The notes beneath the pieces are model-generated. The model was not told the origin of the DNA, did no database searches, and worked only from the letters and a program-made list of their open reading frames with translations. From Bacillota bacterium (GTDB lineage: Bacteria; Bacillota; Sulfobacillia; Thermaerobacterales; Thermaerobacteraceae), in assembly GCA_003242195.1 (NCBI GenBank), contig QGUQ01000149.1, forward strand, positions 1 to 5,214: DNA of 5,214 nucleotides, in the 5' to 3' direction. Position numbers and translations under genes: made by a program. Shown piece by piece: positions 1-5,214 of this stretch (the stretch's first letter is position 1; each line of letters begins with the position of its first letter).

Positions 1-653
1 TCCTTTGCAAGGTTGCAAGTGGCGAGGCCATGGCGAAGTATGCCGTGTCAAAGGTTCCACGTGGCAACTATGTCATCATCAATGGGTCACCGACAGACGA
101 CAATGCCCACCTGGTTAATAAGGGGTTCTACAACATCCTCAAGCCATACATTGACAAGGGCGACATCAAGGTAGCGTTCGAGCAGTGGGCGGACAGCTGG
201 TCCCCTGAGAAGGCTCTGGAGCATATGGAGAATGCATTGACTACCTTGAACAATGATGTTGATGTGGTCTTGGCGGCAAACGACGGGACCGCATCCGGTG
301 CCATCCAGGCTCTTGCCGAACAAAACTTGGCCGGCAAGGTTCTAGTGACCGGGCAGGATGCGGAACTTGCTGCGCTGCAACGAATCGTCAAGGGTACCCA
401 GACGATGACGGTGTACAAGCCCCTTCAGAAGTTGGCTGAACGCGCTGCGGAGATTGCGGTCGACATGGCAAGGGGCAAGAAGCCGGAGACGACCACCACC
501 ATCAACAATGGAAAGGTCGATGTTCCTTCCGTTCTCCTAGAGGTAATTCCCGTCGACAAGGGCAACATAAAGGATACCGTCGTAGCGGATGGGTTCCACA
601 AGTTGGAAGACATCTGTAAGCCTTTCGGCGGTGGTGACTGTCTCAGTCAGTAA
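1..653 (+). CDS. xylF: D-xylose ABC transporter substrate-binding protein XylF (5' partial)
   Basis: This is the C-terminal part of a periplasmic-binding-protein-like (type I fold) sugar receptor, which binds xylose outside the membrane and delivers it to XylH. The first full codon is at position 3, and 216 residues are visible before the TAA at 651-653. E. coli XylF is about 330 residues, so the signal peptide and most of the N-terminal lobe lie outside the window. The ATG at position 30 is internal: the reading frame is open to the window edge and codes for typical XylF sequence before it. Family blocks run in order: NGSPTDDNA, EQWADSW.PE, AANDGTASGAIQAL, TGQDAEL (about nt 348-368), GTQTMTVYKP, DVPS.LL and NIKDTV..DGFHK. 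These match E. coli XylF closely as I recall it, and the Asn of AND, Asp of GQD and Lys of YKP are expected pocket residues. The protein runs about 12 residues beyond the E. coli C-terminus, with two cysteines in the tail. It is the first visible gene of the xylFGH operon. Confidence 0.95.
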   Translation, partial: LCKVASGEAMAKYAVSKVPRGNYVIINGSPTDDNAHLVNKGFYNILKPYIDKGDIKVAFEQWADSWSPEKALEHMENALTTLNNDVDVVLAANDGTASGAIQALAEQNLAGKVLVTGQDAELAALQRIVKGTQTMTVYKPLQKLAERAAEIAVDMARGKKPETTTTINNGKVDVPSVLLEVIPVDKGNIKDTVVADGFHKLEDICKPFGGGDCLSQ

Positions 654-665
654 CGACTAGAGAGT

Positions 666-691
666 GGGGGACAGGGAGGAACGGGGAGGGG
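666..691 (+). other. Putative G-quadruplex motif in the xylF-xylG spacer
   Basis: Four G-runs lie on the sense strand at 666-670, 674-676, 683-686 and 688-691, with loops of 3, 6 and 1 nt. This fits the common G3+N1-7 pattern. The last two runs are also the 5' arm of the neighbouring hairpin (683-723), so the two structures cannot coexist. Whether it folds is inference. Confidence 0.4.
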
Positions 692-723
692 CGGTGATGA
701 CCGTGTCACACCGGCCCCTCCCC
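683..723 (+). promoter_or_regulatory. Strong intercistronic stem-loop between xylF and xylG
   Basis: A perfect 10-bp inverted repeat pairs 683-692 (GGGGAGGGGC) with 714-723 (GCCCCTCCCC). The stem continues with GGTG 693-696 against CACC 709-712, then TGAC 698-701 against GTCA 705-708. The loop is CGT at 702-704, and A697 and G713 are single-base bulges. That makes about 18 base pairs in all. No T-run follows, so it is not an intrinsic terminator. Hairpins just after a binding-protein gene often protect the upstream mRNA and raise its level over the membrane components, as at malE-malF in E. coli. That role here is inference. Confidence 0.75.
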
Positions 724-732
724 ATCCCACCA

Positions 733-740
733 GGGGAGGG
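733..740 (+). promoter_or_regulatory. Ribosome binding site of xylG, with a complementary sequence upstream
   Basis: GGGGAGGG lies 3 nt before the GTG at 744 (4 nt if counted from the end of the GGAGG core) and 12 nt before the ATG at 753. The spacing is short for the first start and long for the second, so the site does not settle the start. Bases 716-723 (CCCTCCCC) are its exact 8-nt complement and could mask it across a 9-nt loop when not held in the 683-723 hairpin. Confidence 0.7.
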
Positions 741-743
741 CCC

Positions 744-2270
744 GTGCCGCGTATGTATGCACTCGAGATGCGGGGAATCACGAAGGAGTTCCCAGGAGTC
801 AGGGCCCTGGACAACGTCACCTTCCAAGTCCGAAAGGGAGAGATCCATGCCCTCCTTGGGGAGAATGGCGCCGGCAAGTCGACTCTGATGAAGGTGCTGA
901 GCGGTGTCTATCCTGCCGGCACCTTCACGGGTGAGATCATAGTCGATGGCCGTCCGCGCCAGTTTCGAAGTGTTAAGGACGCGGAAGAAGCAGGTATCGC
1001 CATCATCCACCAGGAGTTCGCCTTAGTCAAGTCGATGACTGTCGGGGAAAACATTTTCCTTGGCCGCGAGCCGACTCGGAGTGGTGTCATTGATTGGGAC
1101 CGCGTCTACACCGAGGCGTCCCGTTGGCTTGCTGAGGTTGGTCTGGATAACGTGAACCCACGGGCCCGGATTGAGGATTTGGGTGTCGGTCAGCAGCAAT
1201 TGGTGGAAATCGCCAAGGCTCTTTCCAAGCGGATGGAGATTTTGGTATTGGATGAACCTACTGCTGCCTTGACCGAATCCGAAACCGAGACCCTTCTGCA
1301 ACTCTTGCAAGACTTGCGTAGCCGTGGCGTGACATGTATTTACATTTCCCACAAACTTGAAGAAGTGTTTCGGATCGCTGATCGGATCACCGTCTTGCGC
1401 GATGGGCGGACGGTAGGTACTTGGGACGCAAGGGAATTGGACGAGGATCGCGTTATCGCCCACATGGTAGGCCGGGAACTCAGTCAGCGTTTCCCGCCGA
1501 GGAAATCGGCGCCGGGACCGGTGGTCCTTGCGATAAGAAACTTTTCCGTCCGCGCCCCGGATAACCCTGCTCGGCTGGTTGTCGAAAACGTCAATCTCGA
1601 GGTGAGGGCAGGGGAGATCCTTGGAATTGCAGGACTGATGGGGGCAGGGCGAACCGAGCTTGTAAGCTCCTTGTTTGGCGGTTATGGCATCGCGGAGGGA
1701 GAAATCTGGTTCGAGGGACGAAAGATTACCATTCGAAATCCACGGGATGCCATTCGGCATGGTATTGGGTTCGTCACTGAGGACCGAAAGCGGAGTGGTC
1801 TAGTCCTCAAGATGGACGTCAAGAAGAACATGACCTTGGCGCGACTAGACCGTGTAGTGCGATGGGGCTTTCTCGACACTGACGAAGAAATTCGGCAAAC
1901 CGGTCGTTACGTCGAAGAACTTCGCATTCGAACGCCGTCCCTTGAAACACCCGTCAGCAACTTGAGCGGTGGTAACCAACAAAAGGTCGTGCTGGCTAAG
2001 TGGCTACTGGCGCAGCCGAAGGTCCTCATCCTTGACGAGCCAACACGGGGCATAGATGTCGGAGCGAAGTACGAAATCTACGAAATCATGAATGCGCTGG
2101 CGGAGCGTGGGGTTGCCATCATCATGATTTCCTCCGAGCTCCAGGAGATTCTTGGTATGAGTGACAGGATCGTCGTGATGCACGAGGGACGTATTACAGG
2201 CCAATTCCAGCGAGAGGAAGCCACACAGGAGCTGATCATGGCATGCGCGACGGGGAGGGTTCGGGTGTGA
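744..2270 (+). CDS. xylG: D-xylose ABC transporter ATP-binding protein XylG (double ATPase)
   Basis: This is a cytoplasmic ATPase with two fused nucleotide-binding domains that powers XylH. It has 508 residues from the GTG at 744, against about 513 in E. coli XylG, so it is full length. Domain 1 shows Walker A GENGAGKST (39-47), Q-loop Q90 in HQE, a degenerate signature LGVGQQQ (146-152), Walker B ILVLDEPTAALT (166-177, catalytic E171) and the switch H203. Domain 2 has a Walker A without lysine (GLMGAGRTE, 297-305), the signature LSGGNQQK (407-414), Walker B VLILDEPTRGID (427-438) and Ser at the H-loop position (ISSEL, about 464). This asymmetry is normal for sugar ATPases of the RbsA/XylG/MglA type. 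HQEFALVK and EDRKRSG also match the group. The N-terminus MPRMYALEM aligns with the E. coli start MPYLLEM, but the ATG at 753 is also possible. The stop overlaps the xylH start. Xylose specificity rests on similarity to E. coli XylG and on the neighbouring XylF. Confidence 0.95.
   Translation: MPRMYALEMRGITKEFPGVRALDNVTFQVRKGEIHALLGENGAGKSTLMKVLSGVYPAGTFTGEIIVDGRPRQFRSVKDAEEAGIAIIHQEFALVKSMTVGENIFLGREPTRSGVIDWDRVYTEASRWLAEVGLDNVNPRARIEDLGVGQQQLVEIAKALSKRMEILVLDEPTAALTESETETLLQLLQDLRSRGVTCIYISHKLEEVFRIADRITVLRDGRTVGTWDARELDEDRVIAHMVGRELSQRFPPRKSAPGPVVLAIRNFSVRAPDNPARLVVENVNLEVRAGEILGIAGLMGAGRTELVSSLFGGYGIAEGEIWFEGRKITIRNPRDAIRHGIGFVTEDRKRSGLVLKMDVKKNMTLARLDRVVRWGFLDTDEEIRQTGRYVEELRIRTPSLETPVSNLSGGNQQKVVLAKWLLAQPKVLILDEPTRGIDVGAKYEIYEIMNALAERGVAIIMISSELQEILGMSDRIVVMHEGRITGQFQREEATQELIMACATGRVRV
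2252..2269 (+). promoter_or_regulatory. Ribosome binding site and GTG start of xylH inside xylG
   Basis: GGGGAGGG at 2252-2259 lies 7 nt before the GTG at 2267-2269, which overlaps the xylG TGA (2268-2270) as GTGA. This spacing and overlap favour GTG 2267 over the in-frame ATG at 2243, which lies upstream of the site and has no purine-rich sequence at the right distance. The 4-nt overlap is the usual arrangement for translational coupling. Confidence 0.8.
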
Positions 2271-3469
2271 GCATCCGTTCGGAGAGGGCGACACCCCCGC
2301 TGACACGCTCGGGGTTGCAAAGAATACCCAAGATTTACGTAGATGTACGGGCATACACGATGGTCGTTGCCCTGGTGTTGGTGTGGTTAGTCTTTACCTT
2401 TTTGACAGATGGAAGGTTTTTGACTTCGCGCAATCTTGCTCTCTTGTTTCGGCAGGCCACTGTAACGGCGATTGCCGCGACGGGCATTGTGTTGGTCATT
2501 GTTGCGGGGCACATTGATTTGTCTGTGGGTTCAGTTGCTGCGTTAGCCGGTGGGGTCGCGGCAATTCTCCAGGTATGGCATGGTTATCCTACTTGGCTTG
2601 TCGTCATCGTGGCGCTTGCGTTGGCCACGCTGATCGGCGTGTGGCAAGGAGTTTGGGTTGCGTACTTGGGTGTTCCGGCTTTCATTGTGACACTTGGCGG
2701 CATGTTAGTATGGCGAGGAATCATTTTGCTCTTAACGGATGGGAAATCCATTTCCGGTATGCGTGATGATTTCGAGGCGATAGGTCAGGGGTTCATTTCC
2801 CCAACGTGGGGTTGGATCTTGGCGGGGTTGGCGCTTGTGGCGGTGTTCGGATTGATGCTTCATGCCCGGGTGAATCGGCAACGCCGTGGTCTGCCCGTAG
2901 AGCCTGTATGGCGGACAATTCTAAAGGCGTTGCTTATCTCGGCTCTTATTGTTTCGACGGTTGTTGTAATGAATGACTATGAAGGTGTCCCAGTGCCGAT
3001 GCTGCTTCTATTGGTAATGGTCATGACGTTTTCGGTCATCGCTAACTATACCCCGTTCGGTCGGCACCTATATGCGATCGGTGGTAATGCAGAGGCAGCG
3101 CGACTTTCGGGCATCAACATTGCACGAACCGTACTCGGAGCTTTCACGTTGATGGGGTTTGTTTCGGGGGTTGCTGGGCTGGTCCTTACTGCTCGGCTTT
3201 CGGGGTTTGGATCAAACTTGGGTAATCTTCTTGAGCTGGACGCGATCGCTGCGGCCGTCATCGGAGGAACCTCACTGAGTGGTGGGGAAGGATCTGTCGC
3301 CCGAGCCACCATCGGTGCTTTGGTCATGGCCTCCATTGATAACGGGATGTCGCTAATGAATACCGATCCCTTCTGGCAGTACGTGGTGAAAGGGCTCATG
3401 CTGATGGTCGCGGTGCTGATGGACATGGTCGGCAAGAGACGGCGAGTGTGGAGGTCCTCCGAGGCCTGA
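2267..3469 (+). CDS. xylH: D-xylose ABC transporter permease XylH
   Basis: This is the integral membrane channel of the xylose importer (BPD_transp_2 / RbsC-XylH family), probably working as a dimer with XylG. From the GTG at 2267 it has 400 residues; E. coli XylH has about 393. Conserved blocks include GHIDLSVGS (81-89), VPAFIVTLGGML.WRG (136-151), NDYEGVPVP (236-244), FGRHLYAIGGN.EAARLSGI (264-283, the coupling region facing XylG), ELDAIAAAVIGGTSLSGGEGS (323-343), DNGMS (358-362) and FWQYVVKG (369-376). Hydrophobic segments lie near 30-47, 64-80, 87-103, 110-127, 131-149, 182-199, 218-235, 243-260, 289-308, 324-338, 345-357 and 370-387. The N-terminus (1-22) is basic and polar, and the C-terminus KRRRVWRSSEA fits a cytoplasmic end. 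Its codons use more A/T in third position than the reductase downstream. It is the last gene of the operon and is followed by a terminator. Confidence 0.95.
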   Translation: MSIRSERATPPLTRSGLQRIPKIYVDVRAYTMVVALVLVWLVFTFLTDGRFLTSRNLALLFRQATVTAIAATGIVLVIVAGHIDLSVGSVAALAGGVAAILQVWHGYPTWLVVIVALALATLIGVWQGVWVAYLGVPAFIVTLGGMLVWRGIILLLTDGKSISGMRDDFEAIGQGFISPTWGWILAGLALVAVFGLMLHARVNRQRRGLPVEPVWRTILKALLISALIVSTVVVMNDYEGVPVPMLLLLVMVMTFSVIANYTPFGRHLYAIGGNAEAARLSGINIARTVLGAFTLMGFVSGVAGLVLTARLSGFGSNLGNLLELDAIAAAVIGGTSLSGGEGSVARATIGALVMASIDNGMSLMNTDPFWQYVVKGLMLMVAVLMDMVGKRRRVWRSSEA

Positions 3470-3646
3470 TGAGTTCGAGTGGCGGAAATCGGCATGGACG
3501 TGGTCGCAGGTGGTCGAGCCCCGGCCGAGGAAAGGCGGTCGGTCGATCGACGGCAGTTGCGACCTGCTGGATGTCACCAGCCCTCCTGGTGGTACTTGCG
3601 AGTTGGCCGCGGGGCAAACGGGCACTCTGATGAAAGTTGTGAAGGC
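3470..3646. other. Non-coding spacer after xylH
   Basis: I see no gene here. Two small symmetrical elements stand out. One is the perfect 10-bp palindrome GTCGATCGAC at 3542-3551. The other is a hairpin CACCAG (3575-3580) / CTGGTG (3586-3591) with a 5-nt loop, extended by two G-T pairs. There is also a direct repeat GTGGTCG at 3500-3506 and 3510-3516, spaced by one helical turn. Any of these could be an operator or part of the 3' end of the xyl mRNA, but each is short enough to be chance in GC-rich DNA. Short frames crossing the region have no recognisable product. Confidence 0.4.
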
Positions 3647-3686
3647 GCGGGGTCCCGTTGGGCTCCCGCTCCTTTTTTCTTTTTTT
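3647..3686 (+). terminator. Intrinsic terminator of the xylFGH operon
   Basis: The outer stem is GCGGG 3647-3651 against CCCGC 3665-3669, followed by a G-T pair and one mismatch. The inner stem is CCC 3654-3656 against GGG 3660-3662 with loop GTT. It is followed by TCC and then two T-runs, 3673-3678 and 3680-3686, separated by one C. GC-rich stem plus a long T tract is the classic rho-independent form. It lies 177 nt after the xylH stop and separates the operon from the reductase gene. Confidence 0.85.
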
Positions 3687-3846
3687 ACGACTATCCCTGA
3701 GCCAGGGCAGGGGAGAGACGGATCCGGGCGAATTGCAACCGTCGGGTGCTGCAGGCCCGCCCTGACCCCGGATGGGCTCCCGGCCGGCGGCTTTCGGTTG
3801 CCATCGCCCGGGAAGCAGGCGGGTTCCAGGCCGGTGCAGGCGGCGT
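3687..3846 (+). other. GC-rich upstream/leader region of the reductase gene
   Basis: No gene or clear -35/-10 promoter is visible, although the reductase promoter should lie here or just upstream. Several complementary segments could give RNA structure: CCCTG 3695-3699 with CAGGG 3703-3707; ATCCGGG 3722-3728 with CCCGGAT 3767-3773; CGGG 3743-3746 with CCCG 3756-3759; and GCAACCG 3735-3741 with CGGTTGC 3795-3801. The last pair would compete with, or form a pseudoknot with, the 3722/3767 stem. I do not recognise a known riboswitch class. In such GC-rich DNA some of these pairs are expected by chance. The reductase frame stays open through this region from 3510 without looking like coding sequence. 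Confidence 0.35.
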
Positions 3847-3853
3847 GGGAGGT
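3847..3853 (+). promoter_or_regulatory. Ribosome binding site that fixes the reductase start
   Basis: GGGAGGT ends 7 nt before the ATG at 3861. The protein starting there begins MSGHYDVIIVGAGLAG, which puts the FAD-binding first strand within the first ten residues, as is normal for this family. Together these rule out the much longer open frame that begins at 3510. Confidence 0.9.
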
Positions 3854-3860
3854 CTTCATC

Positions 3861-5018
3861 ATGAGCGGTCACTACGACGTCATCATCGTAGGCGCCGGCC
3901 TGGCGGGGCTGCAGTGTGCGCGGCTGCTGGCAGGGCGCGGCCTGCGGGTGTTGCTCGTCGACCGCAGGCCCGCACCCCACCGGTACGTCCACACCACCGG
4001 GATCTTCGTCCGAAAGACCCTTGAGGACTTTGATTTGCCCCCGGATTGCCTGGGACCGGCCGTGCGGGACGTGATCCTCTATTCACCGGGTGGGCGGGCC
4101 TTGCATTTGTCCAGCCCCCGCGACGAGTTTCGCGTGGGACGCCTGCGGCGGTTGTACGCCCTGTGGTTGGAGGAAGCCTGCCGGGCAGGCGCCGCGTGGT
4201 CCGGGGCCACCCGCTTCTTACGCTCGGAACCTTCCGGCGCTGGGTCCGTGGTAAGCCTCCAGACCGGAGGCCGGCGCTGGCAGGTACGGGCCCGGTTCAT
4301 CGTTGGCGCGGACGGCTGCCGTTCTACGGTGGCGCGCGACCTGGGCCTCGATACCAATCGGGAGTGGATCGTGGGGGCGGAAGAGGTGTACACCGGCGTC
4401 CCGCTGGCGGGTCCGCCGGCCTTTCACTGCTTCCTGGATCCGCGTATCGCGCCCGGTTACCTCGCCTGGGTCGTGCACGACGGCGAAGAGACCCACATCG
4501 GCGTAGGTGGATATCCCTCCCGTTTTCAGCCCGCCGAGGCACTCCAGGTATTGAAGAAGCGGATGGCCGGGCGGTTCGACCTCGCGCGGGCGCGGCTCGT
4601 GGAGCGGCGCGGCGGTCGCATCCCCGTCGGGGGCGTGCTGAAACGGATCGCCTGTCCCCGCGGACTGCTGGTGGGGGACGCGGCGGGCGCGGTGTCGCCG
4701 CTCACAGCGGGCGGGCTGGACCCGTGCCTGCGCCTGTCCGATCTGGCCGCCGACGTCATCGCGGCCTACCTGTCCTCCGGAGACGGTTCCGTCCTGGAAC
4801 ACTACCACGGCGGGCTTTTCAAAGCGCGGTTCTTCTCACGGCAGTGGATGCGCCGGGCCATGGCGACCTTCCGTCACCCGCTTTGGTACGAGCTGGCCTG
4901 TGGGGCCTTTCGCCGGACGCCCCTGCGTTGGGTCGCCTGGCACATCTTCTTCGGGCGGGGCTCGTTCCCCAGCGTGGAACCGTGGAAGGAGGCGGTGCGC
5001 CTCCGGACCGGGGGCTGA
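3861..5018 (+). CDS. FAD-dependent oxidoreductase, geranylgeranyl reductase family
   Basis: This 385-residue flavoprotein of the FixC/geranylgeranyl reductase group (COG0644-like) would use FAD to reduce, or less likely hydroxylate, a hydrophobic substrate. The Rossmann motif GAGLAG is at 11-16, with D34 at the end of the second strand (LLVD) to bind the ADP ribose. The middle motif VGADGCRS is at 148-155. APGYLAWV at 197-204 resembles the PxxYxWxF substrate-side motif of geranylgeranyl reductases, followed by HIGVGG. The second FAD motif is LLVGDAAGAVSPLTAGGLDP (269-288). The C-terminal 60 residues are rich in aromatic and basic residues (FFSRQWMRR, LWYELACGAF, HIFFGRGSF), perhaps a membrane-contact region; no full transmembrane segment is clear. 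Length fits the family (about 380-450). Expected substrates are isoprenoid chains of lipids, quinones or pigments, but the sequence does not decide. It lies 391 nt past xylH, beyond a terminator, so it is probably its own unit. It is far richer in GC than the transporter genes. Confidence 0.85.
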   Translation: MSGHYDVIIVGAGLAGLQCARLLAGRGLRVLLVDRRPAPHRYVHTTGIFVRKTLEDFDLPPDCLGPAVRDVILYSPGGRALHLSSPRDEFRVGRLRRLYALWLEEACRAGAAWSGATRFLRSEPSGAGSVVSLQTGGRRWQVRARFIVGADGCRSTVARDLGLDTNREWIVGAEEVYTGVPLAGPPAFHCFLDPRIAPGYLAWVVHDGEETHIGVGGYPSRFQPAEALQVLKKRMAGRFDLARARLVERRGGRIPVGGVLKRIACPRGLLVGDAAGAVSPLTAGGLDPCLRLSDLAADVIAAYLSSGDGSVLEHYHGGLFKARFFSRQWMRRAMATFRHPLWYELACGAFRRTPLRWVAWHIFFGRGSFPSVEPWKEAVRLRTGG

Positions 5019-5062
5019 CCCGCGGTTCCCTGGTTCCCCATGAGCGCGACAACCCGTGCCTC

Positions 5063-5078
5063 CCGGGCGCCCGCCCGG
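5063..5078. repeat. Short inverted repeat between convergent genes
   Basis: CCGGGCG 5063-5069 is the reverse complement of CGCCCGG 5072-5078, with only 2 nt between, so 6 bp with a 4-nt loop is realistic. It sits in the 65-nt gap between the reductase stop and the stop of the opposing gene, where a shared terminator would be expected. There is no T-run on either strand, so terminator function is uncertain. Confidence 0.35.
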
Positions 5079-5083
5079 CGGCG

Positions 5084-5214
5084 CTACTGGCGCCCCCGCC
5101 AGCTCCGGCGCAGGGCGACGGTCAGCGCGCCCACGGCCAGCAAGCCGGTCACCCCGCCGAGGGCCATGGCGCCCGCGCCCCAACCCGCGGCTGACATGCC
5201 CAGCATCGGGGCAA
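5084..5214 (-). CDS. C-terminal end of an unidentified membrane-anchored protein (partial)
   Basis: On the - strand a frame is open from the window edge to a TAG at 5086-5084 and gives 42 visible residues. They contain one strongly hydrophobic, glycine- and alanine-rich stretch (about residues 10-34, including TGLLAVGALTVAL) followed directly by the basic tail RRSWRGRQ. This is typical of a last transmembrane helix with its C-terminus in the cytoplasm. The protein could be polytopic or an exported protein with a C-terminal anchor; no LPxTG-like signal is visible in the part shown. It could also be a small protein starting at one of the Met codons inside the window. It converges on the reductase with a 65-nt gap. 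I do not recognise the family. Confidence 0.5.
   Translation of the reverse strand, partial: APMLGMSAAGWGAGAMALGGVTGLLAVGALTVALRRSWRGRQ

Noticed and set aside
30..653. ATG at position 30 as the start of a short complete binding protein
   Set aside because: The frame is open to the window edge and the protein would lack a signal peptide and the first lobe; it is an internal Met of XylF.
1641..1671. Loss of the Walker A lysine in the second XylG domain (GAGRTE) as an inactivating defect
   Set aside because: The same asymmetry is normal in XylG/RbsA-type double ATPases.
1023..1760. - strand open frame of 245 residues inside xylG
   Set aside because: It lies fully opposite a well-conserved ATPase domain and has no recognisable domain or ribosome binding site.
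2243..2266. ATG at 2243 as start of xylH
   Set aside because: It lies upstream of the clear GGGGAGGG site; GTG at 2267 has correct spacing and a GTGA overlap with the xylG stop.
3510..3860. N-terminal extension of the reductase from an open frame starting at 3510
   Set aside because: The extension runs straight through the terminator and its T tract, has no domain, and a strong ribosome binding site precedes the ATG at 3861, which puts the FAD motif at the normal place.
3687..3860. Known riboswitch (TPP, cobalamin, SAM, glycine) or tRNA-like element
   Set aside because: None of the conserved sequence blocks of these classes could be found, only generic GC-rich pairing.
3396..3992. - strand open frames of 169-198 residues across the xylH-reductase gap
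   Set aside because: They overlap two real genes and the terminator, have low-complexity Pro/Arg/Gly composition and no family signature.
4046..5194. Long + strand frame of 382 residues overlapping the reductase
   Set aside because: It is extremely Arg/Gly/Pro-rich, typical of an out-of-frame reading of GC-rich coding DNA, and the overlapped reductase has all its family motifs.
1..5214. CRISPR array, insertion sequence, tRNA/rRNA genes
   Set aside because: No regularly spaced repeats, no transposase motifs or terminal inverted repeats, and no tRNA/rRNA signatures were seen.

Overview
The window holds the end of a D-xylose-type ABC sugar importer operon (xylF-xylG-xylH, all on +), a strong intrinsic terminator, then a separate FAD-dependent reductase gene of the geranylgeranyl reductase family on +. 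At the right edge is the C-terminal end of a convergent gene on the - strand that encodes a membrane-anchored protein. No gene names a species. GTG starts, GGGGAGGG-type ribosome binding sites, a U-tract terminator and a very GC-rich reductase fit a high-GC Gram-positive bacterium (a Thermaerobacter-like Firmicute or an actinobacterial relative). That placement is inference.

Layout: 1-653 is the 3' part of xylF (periplasmic or lipoprotein xylose-binding protein, 5' end outside the window). 654-743 is a short spacer rich in G and C runs that can form three competing RNA structures. 744-2270 is xylG (double ATPase). 2267-3469 is xylH (permease), overlapping xylG by 4 nt. 3470-3860 is a 391-nt non-coding gap containing the operon terminator (about 3647-3686) and a GC-rich leader. 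3861-5018 is the reductase, with a textbook ribosome binding site. 5019-5083 separates it from the convergent - strand gene (5084 to beyond 5214).

Function: XylF captures sugar outside the membrane, XylH forms the channel, and XylG drives import by ATP hydrolysis. No xylose isomerase, xylulokinase or regulator is present, so the sugar-using genes and regulator must lie upstream or elsewhere. The reductase belongs to a separate transcription unit and probably acts on an isoprenoid or other lipid substrate.

The feature most worth a second look is the xylF-xylG spacer. It has a perfect 10-bp hairpin stem whose 3' arm is also complementary to the xylG Shine-Dalgarno, and whose 5' arm is also part of a canonical G-quadruplex motif. 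This could set, or switch, the ratio of binding protein to ATPase. A second point is the sharp change in base composition between the transporter genes and the reductase, which suggests the transporter operon was acquired horizontally.
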